Positions 10,043 through 18,411 of a stretch of 64,000 nucleotides of DNA are shown here, piece after piece. The position numbers were made by a program, and so were the translations under genes. The notes below the pieces were generated by a model. The model saw only the letters and a list, made by a program, of their open reading frames with translations, did not search any database and was not told where the DNA came from. Each line of letters starts with the position of its first letter. The stretch's first letter is position 1. The DNA lies in assembly GCA_965222205.1 (NCBI GenBank), contig OZ244932.1:372001-436000 (forward strand), given 5' to 3'. This DNA is from RHLJ01 sp965222205 (GTDB lineage Bacteria > Bacteroidota > Rhodothermia > Balneolales > Balneolaceae).

Positions 10043-10420
10043 ATGAAAAAAAGAGTTTCTACTTCGAAAGCACCAGCAGCAATTGGTCCCTATAGCCAAG
10101 CTATTACCCACAATGGGTTAGTATACTGTTCAGGACAAATTCCATTAAATCCTTCAACAATGGAAATTGTTGGTGATGATGCAGCTACACAAGCTGAACA
10201 GGTAATGAAGAATTTAAACGAGGTTCTTAAAGAGGCTGGGAGTGATTTTTCAAAAGTGATTAAGTGCTCCATTTTCCTGGATGACATGGGAGACTTCGGG
10301 AAAGTTAATGAAGTTTACGGAAGCTATTTTGATGCAGATCCTCCTGCAAGAGAAACTGTTGCTGTTCAAACATTGCCAAAAGAAGTATTGGTAGAAATCA
10401 GCTGTATCGCTTACATCTGA
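10043..10420 (+). CDS. ridA: RidA/YjgF family enamine/imine deaminase
   Basis: A 125-aa protein of standard RidA length. It shows GPYSQA near residue 15, the CSGQIPLNP loop, and the signature ARETVAV with the carboxylate-binding arginine at R103 and a glutamate at E118. RidA is a cytosolic trimer that hydrolyses reactive 2-aminoacrylate and related enamines made by PLP enzymes. Its last 10 bp overlap, tail to tail, the end of the convergent M23 peptidase gene. It starts 126 bp from the divergent TPR lipoprotein gene. Confidence 0.95.
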   Translation: MKKRVSTSKAPAAIGPYSQAITHNGLVYCSGQIPLNPSTMEIVGDDAATQAEQVMKNLNEVLKEAGSDFSKVIKCSIFLDDMGDFGKVNEVYGSYFDADPPARETVAVQTLPKEVLVEISCIAYI

Positions 10421-12243
10421 TTTACTTTAAAAGAGCGAGTGATTTTATTCCCGGCCTTATCAAACACGGTAAGGGTGATAATATTCTCTTTCTTTGGAAC
10501 GAACTGGGGGTGGTAATAGATGAGTAAATCTTCTTCGTTATCATACTCCAGAATTCCTCGTTCTCCATTTACAAAAGCATTCGAATCTCCGAAATTGATT
10601 CCCGAAAGAGAATCTTCTGCGGAAATCTGCACTACCCATTTGCCATAATCGGTCTTTATAATTTGAGGGGTTTGTACAACAGGAGGCTCATTATCAGGCA
10701 TAATAATGAACTCACCGAGGTCTGATGGATATCCATATACTGTTCGCCCTTTCAACTCAGAATCTATATGGGTGATTCGGTCTCGAGTTCGGTCAATTCT
10801 GAATAGTTGATAACGATTTCCATCTTCAAAATTCTCGCCTAAATAAAACTCAATCTTAAACTCTTTTCTTGAAGGGATCATAGCTGGTTGTACATTTATA
10901 TACGGAAAGCCATCTAAGTAATTTGTATAACTTATCACAGAGAGCGTATCGAAAAAGGTGTTCGGAGAAAAGGTTACTGATAGTTTTTGATTAGGTGTTG
11001 TGAACGAATACGACTCCTCCGGAAGGAAGCGGGATATAAGTATTTCTGCTTCTGGGTTCCCATATAAATGTTGATTCTTTTCAGAATTCCATGTGACACC
11101 CGATTCAAAGTTTTTCAAATCGATAACTTCGGTGCCATCGTAAACCCAGTCTTCTGTCCAAAACCGTGTATGCATTGGATTAGGAGAGGCTTTATTTTGC
11201 TGAGTTGAAACTGAGGGAGCTCCATCAACCCAAAAATTTGCTTCCGTTTTATTCCCGTAGTAGTCTTTTGCAAATATAGTGAAAGAAGCAATCGCGTCAC
11301 TTGGATTTATAGAAGTTCGGGTATCAACAATTTCATAAAAAGGATTTTCAGGCCCATCTTTTTTGTACAGGGTTTGGTACGATCTTCGATGAGCTCCTAT
11401 ATCAGGAATTCGGTCAGTAAACATCACATCATCTTCTTCAAACTTAAACTGATCAAGTCTTTCATAAAACAAAGTATCCTTGCCTTGAAGTAAACCGAGC
11501 TCATAGGTTGCATATTTGTTGGTTACTTCATTGGCTTCATCAAAGTTGGAAACGGTAATTCCAATTGGGCCATTTGCTTCTATGGTTCCAAAGCTGACAT
11601 CTCCCGAATCATCATTAAATGGGTAGTAAAGCTGGGGGAATTTGGATCCTCTGATGGTACTTTCGGGCGATAGAGGAAATACCAGCATAGCCGAAAAGGT
11701 TGGGGCAATAGTATCTCGAACTCTAAGATTCGTTCGTAGTGCATTGATGGGATTGTCTTCTGAATCTCTTACTTCGAAATGAAGGTGAGGCGGTCCCACC
11801 CCCGTTGAACCTGTGTATCCGATTACGTCTCCCTGGGAAACCTGAATTCCCAGATGCTCAACCATTAGATTGGTTTCGAAAGAGTAATCCAGCATTCGAA
11901 CAGAGTCTACATGGGCCTGAAGCGTATCATTAAATCGCTGCAGGTGAGCATACACAGTAAAACTTCCATCATTATGCTTTAGATAAATTACTTTCCCATA
12001 TCCCTCAACCGAAACACCAAGACGATATACGATACCGTCTTTCGAAGCGAATACTCTGTAGCCTTCACGCCCCCAGGTTTTTATGTCGAGTCCAGAGTGA
12101 TAATGTGCCGAACGGGTTTCTCCAAAAGTAGAAGTTAGATGCTGACTTGCATCAGTTGGCCATAAATAGTCTTGTGCCTGACCAAGAACTAAGCTGGGGA
12201 AAAAGGCTAAAAATAAAAGAAAGTGAAAAGCTCTTAAGATCAC
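10411..12243 (-). CDS. M23-family metallopeptidase (LytM domain) with long C-terminal extension
   Basis: A 610-aa exported protein with a signal peptide (FLAFFPSLVLGQAQ). The LytM/M23 domain lies at about residues 28-165. Zinc ligands are visible as HSGLD (H49, D53) and PPHLHFEV (H153, H155). About 440 residues of beta-rich sequence follow, including an Ig-like segment at the end, of a kind common in Bacteroidota M23 proteins. It probably cleaves peptidoglycan cross-links or serves an envelope role. Its start overlaps the stop of the gene at 12240 by 4 bp (ATGA), so the two are translationally coupled. Confidence 0.88.
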   Translation of the reverse strand: MILRAFHFLLFLAFFPSLVLGQAQDYLWPTDASQHLTSTFGETRSAHYHSGLDIKTWGREGYRVFASKDGIVYRLGVSVEGYGKVIYLKHNDGSFTVYAHLQRFNDTLQAHVDSVRMLDYSFETNLMVEHLGIQVSQGDVIGYTGSTGVGPPHLHFEVRDSEDNPINALRTNLRVRDTIAPTFSAMLVFPLSPESTIRGSKFPQLYYPFNDDSGDVSFGTIEANGPIGITVSNFDEANEVTNKYATYELGLLQGKDTLFYERLDQFKFEEDDVMFTDRIPDIGAHRRSYQTLYKKDGPENPFYEIVDTRTSINPSDAIASFTIFAKDYYGNKTEANFWVDGAPSVSTQQNKASPNPMHTRFWTEDWVYDGTEVIDLKNFESGVTWNSEKNQHLYGNPEAEILISRFLPEESYSFTTPNQKLSVTFSPNTFFDTLSVISYTNYLDGFPYINVQPAMIPSRKEFKIEFYLGENFEDGNRYQLFRIDRTRDRITHIDSELKGRTVYGYPSDLGEFIIMPDNEPPVVQTPQIIKTDYGKWVVQISAEDSLSGINFGDSNAFVNGERGILEYDNEEDLLIYYHPQFVPKKENIITLTVFDKAGNKITRSFKVNQM

Positions 12244-12893
12244 TTTGCGATAGAAATGGTTAAAGATGTAAGGTCGTTATCTAGTGTTGCTGTGAGTTCA
12301 TCACCAGACTTTACAGCCGATACACCTTCAGGAGTTCCCGTAAAAATTAGGTCACCTTTTTTCAGAGTGAAAATTTCGGAAAGAAAGCTGATTATAGTCG
12401 GGATATCGAAGATCATTTCGGAGGTTGAAGCCTTTTGCCTGATTTCTCGATTAATAGTCAGTTTTAACTCAGTATTGGGAAAAGAGTCTGAATCAAAAGG
12501 AATAAATGAACTTATTGGAGCAAACTTGTCGAAACCTTTAGATATAGCCCAGGGATGGCCCTTTTCCTTCGCTTTTTGTTGCAAATCACGGGCTGTAAAG
12601 TCTATTCCTATTCCAAAGCCTGCGACATATTCTAAAGCTTTTTCGGATGGAATATTTTTCCCGGATTTGCCTATCGCGAGTACTAGTTCAACTTCGTGGT
12701 GTATTTCCTTGCTGTGTTCCGGAAGCTCAATCACATCTCCATCAAAGCAAATTGTAGTTATTGGCTTAAGAAAAACAATGGGAGAGGCGGGGGGCTCACT
12801 TCCTAATTCGCGAGCGTGTTTGGCGTAGTTTTTACCAATACAAAATATAGTATTGATTGAGAGGTTAAGTCCGGGGATAATCAGATTCTTCAT
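12240..12893 (-). CDS. Fumarylacetoacetate hydrolase family protein
   Basis: A 217-aa single-domain FAH-fold protein. It has the entry motif CIGKNYAKHA, the metal-binding glutamates in HHEVELVLAIG, GIDFTARDLQ, and the closing FTGTPEGV motif. Relatives hydrolyse acylpyruvates or decarboxylate oxaloacetate using Mg2+ or Mn2+ (YcgM/FAHD1 group). The exact substrate cannot be told here. It is the first gene of a two-gene unit with the M23 peptidase, with an ATGA overlap; the pairing has no obvious metabolic logic. Confidence 0.9.
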   Translation of the reverse strand: MKNLIIPGLNLSINTIFCIGKNYAKHARELGSEPPASPIVFLKPITTICFDGDVIELPEHSKEIHHEVELVLAIGKSGKNIPSEKALEYVAGFGIGIDFTARDLQQKAKEKGHPWAISKGFDKFAPISSFIPFDSDSFPNTELKLTINREIRQKASTSEMIFDIPTIISFLSEIFTLKKGDLIFTGTPEGVSAVKSGDELTATLDNDLTSLTISIAK

Positions 12894-13014
12894 AGTTCGA
12901 AGATATAAAAAAAGGTGCTGTATTAAGTATCAAGTTAACGTGTATCTCTTTTGTATACAGCTGGTCTGCTAAGGATGAACAAATTTGATTCTCTTGGACC
13001 CTTAGTAAATACAG

Positions 13015-13045
13015 AAAAGGCGAAAGCTGCGCTTCCGCCTTTTTA
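13015..13045 (-). terminator. Likely intrinsic terminator after nagB-like gene
   Basis: On the minus strand, just after the stop at 13061, a GC-rich stem forms between GGCGGAAGC and GCTTTCGCC with a 3-base loop. It is flanked by A-rich sequence before and CCTTTT after. The position fits a terminator for the deaminase fusion gene. Confidence 0.65.
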
Positions 13046-13060
13046 TAAGTTGTTTTTGGT

Positions 13061-14989
13061 TTAATCGAGTTCTTTCCAACGTACAAAAGCTTCCATCGCC
13101 TCGTATTCTGCCAGTCCCAATTGATCATACATTCTAGCTGTAAGTTGGGTACGATCATCAGCTCGCTGCCAGAATTCTCTTTTATCTGTACCAGGAAACA
13201 AAGGACGATCTTTTTGAGACTGATGTTTGAAAATTGCTTTTCTTTTACGGTCTGTTTCTTCAGGACTGAGTGGTACAGCCATTTCGATGTCTTCAATATC
13301 CCATTCCTGCCAGGCACCACGATATAACCAAGTCCAGCAATCTTTCATCCAGGCTTCATCTTTAAGTTGTCTGAGTGCTTCAAAAATAGCATCCAAACAA
13401 ACTCGATGTGTTCCATGAGGATCAGATAAATCACCCGCTGCGTAAATCTGATGTGGCTTAACCTTTTTGATTAGTTCTTTCGTGATTTCTATATCCTCTG
13501 GACCAATCGGATTTTTTCTAACCTTACCTGTTTCGTAAAACGGCAAGTCCATGAAATGCATGTTTTCATCCGGAATGCCGACGTATCTGCAAGCAGCTTT
13601 TGCTTCTCCCCGTCGTATTAAACCTTTTATAGTTTTTATCTCCTCGGAATCGATTGCACCAGGAGTTTTATTACTAATTGAATCTCTGACTTTTTCAAAA
13701 AGTTCGGATGTTTCTGAATTTTCGAATCCAAATTTTTGGTGGTAATCTGTTACAAAATCAGCAAAACGAATAGCCTCATCATCAAAAACAGCAATATTAC
13801 CTGAAGTTTGATAAGCAACATGAACCTCATGTCCCTGATCGACAAGCCGAATAAAAGTCCCACCCATTGATATTACGTCATCATCAGGGTGTGGACTAAA
13901 GATTATTACCCGTTTTGGATGAGGAGATTTACGCTCAGGTCGGCTAGTGTCATCCGCATTTGGTTTCCCTCCAGGCCAACCTGTTATGGTATGTTGTATC
14001 TCATTGAAAATGCGAATATTAACATTGTAGGCACTACCAATGTCTATTAGAACGTCATTCATTCCATGTTCACTGTAATCTTCATCCGTAAGTTTAAGGA
14101 CAGGTTTCTCAAGGGTAGTACTAAGCCATACAACAGCTTTTTTTAACATTTGGTCGCTCCACTCAATAGGTCCAAGTAACCATGGGGTTTTACTTCGTGT
14201 AAGTTCTGCCGAAGAAGCTTCGTCTAGAAGAAATTCAACTTTAGGATGCTCCTGAAGAAAAGTAGCAGGGATTTGGCTGGTGATTTCACCTTCGATTGCT
14301 TTTTTAACAATGCCTGCTTTCCCTTCTCCCCAGGCCATTAGAAATACTTTCTTGGCTTTCATAATGGTACCTACTCCCATAGTGATTGCTCTTCGGGGAA
14401 CATTTTCAACACCAAAAAAACCACTCGCAGCATCCAGTACTGTTAAACTGTCTAAAGCAATTAACCTTGTTTTTGAGTTAATGGAAGATCCAGGTTCATT
14501 AAACCCAACATGTCCGGTTCTTCCAATACCTAAAACCTGAATATCGAGTCCACCGAAATCTTCGATCTTTTTTTCATAAGATTCACAGAAGTCATAAACT
14601 TTTTGTCGATCCAGAGTACCATCCGGTATATGTATATTTTCTTTTTTAATGTCGATATGATCAAATAAATATTCATTCATAAAATGAACGTAGCTGTGAA
14701 TTGAATCAGGATCCATAGGGTAGTACTCGTCCAAATTGAAGGTGAGGACGTTTTTAAAACTCAGACCCTCTTCTTTGTGCATTCTTACAAGTTCATCATA
14801 CATTTGAGTAGGAGTAGAACCCGTAGCGAGTCCCAAAACAGTATGCTTTCCTTCTTTATTTTTTGTGCGTATTAGAGTGGCAATTTCTTTGGCAGCATAA
14901 ACCGAGGCTGATTTCGCAGTTTCAAAAACTTTCGTCGGTACTTTTTCATACTTTTCAAATTCAGGTTGAACAAGAGGGGTGGTTAACAT
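13061..14989 (-). CDS. nagB: Glucosamine-6-phosphate deaminase fused to LmbE/PIG-L-type domain
   Basis: A 642-aa two-domain protein. Residues about 20-290 are NagB-like, with the phosphate loop LGLATGSTP, NLDEYYPMD and GIGRTGHVGFNEPGSS. This domain converts glucosamine-6-phosphate to fructose-6-phosphate and ammonia. Residues about 355-640 are an LmbE/PIG-L domain with its metal motif FSPHPDDDV near residue 367. This domain family deacetylates N-acetylglucosaminyl compounds. The fusion is well known in Bacteroidota and suggests coupled deacetylation and deamination of amino sugars, although activity of the second domain is an inference. It is monocistronic and ends in a likely hairpin terminator. 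Confidence 0.92.
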   Translation of the reverse strand: MLTTPLVQPEFEKYEKVPTKVFETAKSASVYAAKEIATLIRTKNKEGKHTVLGLATGSTPTQMYDELVRMHKEEGLSFKNVLTFNLDEYYPMDPDSIHSYVHFMNEYLFDHIDIKKENIHIPDGTLDRQKVYDFCESYEKKIEDFGGLDIQVLGIGRTGHVGFNEPGSSINSKTRLIALDSLTVLDAASGFFGVENVPRRAITMGVGTIMKAKKVFLMAWGEGKAGIVKKAIEGEITSQIPATFLQEHPKVEFLLDEASSAELTRSKTPWLLGPIEWSDQMLKKAVVWLSTTLEKPVLKLTDEDYSEHGMNDVLIDIGSAYNVNIRIFNEIQHTITGWPGGKPNADDTSRPERKSPHPKRVIIFSPHPDDDVISMGGTFIRLVDQGHEVHVAYQTSGNIAVFDDEAIRFADFVTDYHQKFGFENSETSELFEKVRDSISNKTPGAIDSEEIKTIKGLIRRGEAKAACRYVGIPDENMHFMDLPFYETGKVRKNPIGPEDIEITKELIKKVKPHQIYAAGDLSDPHGTHRVCLDAIFEALRQLKDEAWMKDCWTWLYRGAWQEWDIEDIEMAVPLSPEETDRKRKAIFKHQSQKDRPLFPGTDKREFWQRADDRTQLTARMYDQLGLAEYEAMEAFVRWKELD

Positions 14990-15223
14990 ACTGCTGGCTG
15001 GTTAGTTTTAATTTTTAAAAAATAGGTACTATACATAGAGAGGGCAAAAATAAAAGTTAGAATGGAGAAATACATGTTATTGTGGCCATAATATGTGTAA
15101 AAATTAATTTCTTAACATTGTGGTACAGAAAAGGATAAGAGAGTAAATTTGTAGGGATTTGATTTGTGAAAACTAAGGCTTATTAATGTATTTTAAAGTC
15201 AAAGAAGTGACAAATTAAATAGC

Positions 15224-15985
15224 ATGATCGACACCCATTCACATATTTACTTAGAGCAATTTGATGAAGACAGAGACGAAGTGATGAGTAGGGCTGTTGA
15301 AGCCGGAGTGAAAGCGATCTTTATGCCCGCCATTGACTTCAGCTCTATCGAACAGATGGAGAAGTTGAGTCACCTGGAAATTGATTTCTACAAAATGGCG
15401 GGAATTCACCCTTGTGATGTTGAGGGAAACATTACCAAAAACTTTGAGCAGGAACTACACGAATTCTGCTTACGGGATGATTTTTACGGAGTTGGTGAAA
15501 CGGGGCTGGATTACTACTGGAGCACCGATTTTAAGGAAGAACAAAAGCAAAGCCTGCACATCCACTGCAACGTTGCCAAAGAGGTTAAAAAGCCTGTGAT
15601 TCTGCATAACCGGGAGAGCACATCAGACTTACTGAACCTGATCGAAGAAGAACAGGATGGAAGTCTTACCGGAATTTGGCACTGCTTTAACGGAACCGTA
15701 GATGAAGGAAAACGAGCTATCGACCTCGGACTTCACTTGGGAATCGGGGGAGTAGTTACCTTCAAAAACGGAGGAGTGGATAAAACCGTGGCTCAGCTAC
15801 CATTGGGTAAAATGGTGCTCGAAACTGATGCACCCTATCTCTCACCCACTCCAAAAAGAGGCAAACGCAATGAACCTGCTTTCATAAAATTCACAGCCCA
15901 AAAACTCGCCGATATTTTTGAAATGAGTTTGGAGGGAGTGGTGGAGAAGACTAGTGAAACAGTAACAAAATTATTCTTCAAATGA
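15224..15985 (+). CDS. tatD: TatD-family metal-dependent hydrolase (DNase)
   Basis: A 253-aa TIM-barrel amidohydrolase. It has MIDTHSHIYL at the start (metal HxH), a GETGLDYYW glutamate, HNRESTSD, WHCFNGTV, and the closing ETDAPYLSP aspartate, the full TatD signature. Members are Mg2+-dependent 3'-5' exonucleases with roles in DNA repair. It begins 234 bp from the divergent nagB-like gene. It ends in a 4-bp ATGA overlap with the next small gene, which is therefore probably translated together with it. Confidence 0.93.
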   Translation: MIDTHSHIYLEQFDEDRDEVMSRAVEAGVKAIFMPAIDFSSIEQMEKLSHLEIDFYKMAGIHPCDVEGNITKNFEQELHEFCLRDDFYGVGETGLDYYWSTDFKEEQKQSLHIHCNVAKEVKKPVILHNRESTSDLLNLIEEEQDGSLTGIWHCFNGTVDEGKRAIDLGLHLGIGGVVTFKNGGVDKTVAQLPLGKMVLETDAPYLSPTPKRGKRNEPAFIKFTAQKLADIFEMSLEGVVEKTSETVTKLFFK

Positions 15986-16362
15986 GAAAACAGTATCACT
16001 TTAGAAGGTCTGGAGAGGATATGTTGATTTGGGATGTGGATCGACTGATCACCATGTCCGAAAAAATAGAAACCACGAAGTTACACCTTGATCAGATTAA
16101 GAGCATAGATGAGAATTATTGGTTTCAAAATGATGATGATATCCCTTCTGTTCGTGAAATTGTCGGACATTTAAACTTAATGGAAAAATCCGATCTGAGT
16201 TACCCTATTCTTATCACAAAAGATGGTAGGGTTATTGATGGAATGCACCGGGTATTAAAAGCGCTGATTCAGAAAGAAAAGCACATTAAAGCAAAGGTAT
16301 TTAATGAGTTACCTGAACCCGACTTTATAAATAAGCATCCGGATGAATTAAAGTATGATTAA
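15982..16362 (+). CDS. Small ParB/sulfiredoxin-fold-like protein
   Basis: A 126-aa protein coupled to tatD by an ATGA overlap. Residues about 70-95 (PILITKDGRVIDGMHRVLKA) match the nucleotide-binding core motif of ParB-type domains (D/G-x-x-x-I-DG-x-H-R). The segment LDQIKSIDENYWF near residue 38 resembles the preceding ParB strand and helix. There is no helix-turn-helix region. A role as a stand-alone ParB-fold nucleotide-binding protein is plausible, but its function is unknown. Confidence 0.7.
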   Translation: MRKQYHFRRSGEDMLIWDVDRLITMSEKIETTKLHLDQIKSIDENYWFQNDDDIPSVREIVGHLNLMEKSDLSYPILITKDGRVIDGMHRVLKALIQKEKHIKAKVFNELPEPDFINKHPDELKYD

Positions 16363-16447
16363 GTAAACATCAAAAAAGTACGAAACTAAGATTTTATCTC
16401 ATTCAACTTTCATTTGCTAAATAATTTCGAAGGTTTGATTCTGGTTA

Positions 16448-16499
16448 CGATGCTCTGTGTCGTAACTCCATACGCTCCGTCGCAGAGCATCGGAGCGAG
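16448..16499. repeat. Palindromic intergenic repeat, copy 1
   Basis: An imperfect palindrome with arms CGATGCTCTG (16448-16457) and CAGAGCATCG (16483-16492), followed by GAGCGAGG. A related copy lies at 26202-26257 and carries the same flanking GGAGCGAGG. It looks like a REP-type interspersed element. It is part of the 543-bp gene-free stretch 16363-16905; apart from this and the element at 16638-16758, no gene was seen there. Confidence 0.75.
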
Positions 16500-16637
16500 G
16501 GTAAATGGAGTGCTTTTGGTTTGAGCAATTGAATTTATTATTCGCCTGATCGGAATTATTTTCCTTTGGGTACACTTATTCTAGCTTCATATTTCCCGGC
16601 GATATTTAAAAGGTAGTTTTTTAATTTTGCTATAAAA

Positions 16638-16758
16638 CTGTCTCCCGCTGGAGGGAGACAGAGTCCAAACTTGTTTGGGCTCTGAGGGAGGACGGTGGTG
16701 ACATTAAATTACGAGCCACTCCCGTCCTCTCCCTGATTCATACGCAAGCGCATGAATC
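16638..16758. repeat. Multi-hairpin intergenic element
   Basis: Four stems lie close together. CTGTCTCCC (16638-16646) pairs with GGGAGACAG (16653-16661). GAGTCCAAAC (16661-16670) pairs with GTTTGGGCTC (16673-16682). AGGGAGGACGG (16685-16695) pairs, with a 2-base bulge, with 16722-16734. GATTCAT (16735-16741) pairs with ATGAATC (16752-16758), with extra CGC/GCG pairs inside. Dense, nearly perfect stems suggest a mobile REP-like element or a structured RNA. No open frame covers it. Confidence 0.65.
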
Positions 16759-16905
16759 TGTCCCTATCCAAAGAGGGTCACAGCTACTTCGTAACAAACT
16801 GATGTCTATACAGTAACAGCCACAGTTCAAAACCAGATTAATAAAATCTTCATATCAGATAATTAGCCTGTAAATACATCAATTAATCAAAAAAAGGGAA
16901 AAATC

Positions 16906-17193
16906 ATGGAAAAGAGAGTAATGGGATTTTTAATCATCGTGTTTTTGATGATGTCATGTGCAGAAGTGGTTGCCATAGATCCGGCAGTAACAGCTGACCC
17001 CTATGGATTCTGGAGCGGACTCTTACATGGGATTATTGCTCCGTTCAGTTTTATCGGAAGCCTCTTTAAAGAAGACATAGCCGTGTATGCGCTAAATAAC
17101 ACCGGAGGATGGTACGACTTTGGATTCCTACTGGGTGTTGGGACGTTTCTGGGTGGAGGGAGTAAAGGAGCTAGCAGACGAAAAAGAGATTGA
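16906..17193 (+). CDS. Hypothetical small lipoprotein or membrane protein
   Basis: A 95-aa protein preceded by an A-rich leader with GGGAAAAATC just before the ATG. The N-terminus (GFLIIVFLMMSCAEV) has a hydrophobic segment and a possible lipobox cysteine near residue 18. A second hydrophobic part (SGLLHGIIAPFSFIGSLF) and a glycine-rich tail (GVGTFLGGGSKGASRRKRD) follow. No family was recognised. It stands alone between repeat-rich DNA and the convergent pdxB gene. Confidence 0.65.
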   Translation: MEKRVMGFLIIVFLMMSCAEVVAIDPAVTADPYGFWSGLLHGIIAPFSFIGSLFKEDIAVYALNNTGGWYDFGFLLGVGTFLGGGSKGASRRKRD

Positions 17194-17210
17194 TAGCATT
17201 ATTACTCTTT

Positions 17211-17235
17211 GTAATTTCGAGCCAAAGCGAGAAAT
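17211..17235. repeat. Short ATTTCGAGC-type intergenic repeat fragment
   Basis: GTAATTTCGAGCC followed by AAAGCGAGAAAT forms a small hairpin between two convergent gene ends. Sequences of the form ATTTCGAGC...GCGAGAAAT are frequent intergenic repeats in Bacteroidota genomes, as recalled from general experience. This appears to be a short copy. Confidence 0.5.
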
Positions 17236-17242
17236 GAGAGAA

Positions 17243-18358
17243 TTAACCAGAGGGATTTAACCCCAGCTTCTTCAAATCCTCAAAACCATTTAAGAACTCA
17301 GGTTCAAGTTTTAAAAAACCGTACTCAAACCGATAAGGTCGGTCGGTCCTCAGTTTTTGAAAAAGGATGGCTTTATCGGGGCGTTTTGCTAAATCCCGAA
17401 GTGCAGCATCGTATTCTTTGATTGGATGAAGCCGAAGCAACCAATTTACTAACGAATACTGAATATGTGCCGGCTTGATTTCTTTAAATTGATACAGGTT
17501 TTCTGTAGGGGGGCATTTCAATCCAAAAAATTGGCATAACTTCTCACAAATCATGTTACTGGCATTTAGCTTCGATTGCTCTGAATATCCTGCAATATGA
17601 GGGGTTGCGATAAAAGCCTGATTGGCAAATTCGATATCAAAATCCGGTTCGTTCTCCCATACATCAATAACTACATCTTTTACATGTTCGGAATCCATAG
17701 CTTTAAAAACGGCAGATTCATCAATTACTCCGCCCCGGGCAGCATTAATAATTAACTCAAAAGATCGTCCTGCCAGCTTTTCCTCGTTAAGCCATTGTCT
17801 AGTTGGATATTTTCCTGAATCTGAGAAGGGAACATGGAAGGTGAGGATGTCACAATTTAGAACTTCGTCTAATGAAGCCGAGTCAAAATCAGGTTCTCGT
17901 TCAGCTCTGGGCGGATCAAAAAGCGCAGTTTTAAACCCAAAATCAGCGAATATTTCTGCCACAGCTGAGCCCGCATTTCCAACACCGATTATTCCGTAGG
18001 TAAAATCATGGAGGTTTTTTTTCTTGTCTTCTCTCCAAAGGAGTAAGGCAGTCACTACATATTCAGCTACTGCCCGGGAGTTATTTCCAAGAGCATCCAC
18101 GAACTCAATACCATTGTTTTTAAGGTAGTTGATGTCTACATGATCGCTTCCGGAAGACCCGGTACCCACAAATTTCAGGGAATCAGGGATAATTTTAAAT
18201 GACTGGTCATTTAGCTTAGAGACGGTGCGTAGAAGTAAAGCATCGAATCCGGTTGTATCAGGTAGCCCGTGATGTGGATCATAAGTAGTTAATTCAACCT
18301 CATTGGGAAGAAATTCTTCCAGTCTGTACAGATTTTGATCGGCTATTACTTTGATCAA
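17243..18358 (-). CDS. pdxB: 4-phosphoerythronate dehydrogenase
   Basis: A 371-aa D-2-hydroxyacid dehydrogenase of the PdxB subgroup. It begins MIKVIADQNL and has VGTGSSGSDHVD, a Rossmann motif GIIGVGNAGSAVA, the catalytic arginine in NAARGGVIDE, the glutamate in WENEP and the histidine in TPHIAGYS. A PdxB-type C-terminal dimerisation domain follows. It oxidises 4-phospho-D-erythronate in the DXP-dependent pyridoxal-5'-phosphate pathway. It is divergent from the pyrimidine phosphorylase gene, with about 50 bp between the start codons. Confidence 0.92.
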   Translation of the reverse strand: MIKVIADQNLYRLEEFLPNEVELTTYDPHHGLPDTTGFDALLLRTVSKLNDQSFKIIPDSLKFVGTGSSGSDHVDINYLKNNGIEFVDALGNNSRAVAEYVVTALLLWREDKKKNLHDFTYGIIGVGNAGSAVAEIFADFGFKTALFDPPRAEREPDFDSASLDEVLNCDILTFHVPFSDSGKYPTRQWLNEEKLAGRSFELIINAARGGVIDESAVFKAMDSEHVKDVVIDVWENEPDFDIEFANQAFIATPHIAGYSEQSKLNASNMICEKLCQFFGLKCPPTENLYQFKEIKPAHIQYSLVNWLLRLHPIKEYDAALRDLAKRPDKAILFQKLRTDRPYRFEYGFLKLEPEFLNGFEDLKKLGLNPSG

Positions 18359-18411
18359 AGAAAATCAGGTTTAAGTGAGAAAATAATGCTGAATTGACCT
18401 ATACTTGGTCT

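Noticed and set aside
12256..12828. 190-codon plus-strand frame opposite the fumarylacetoacetase-family gene
   Set aside because: Its serine- and proline-rich composition is typical of the antisense of a conserved gene.
12865..13320. 151-codon minus-strand frame overlapping the end of the nagB-like gene
   Set aside because: It is in a shifted frame of a well-conserved C-terminal domain and would run through the likely terminator.
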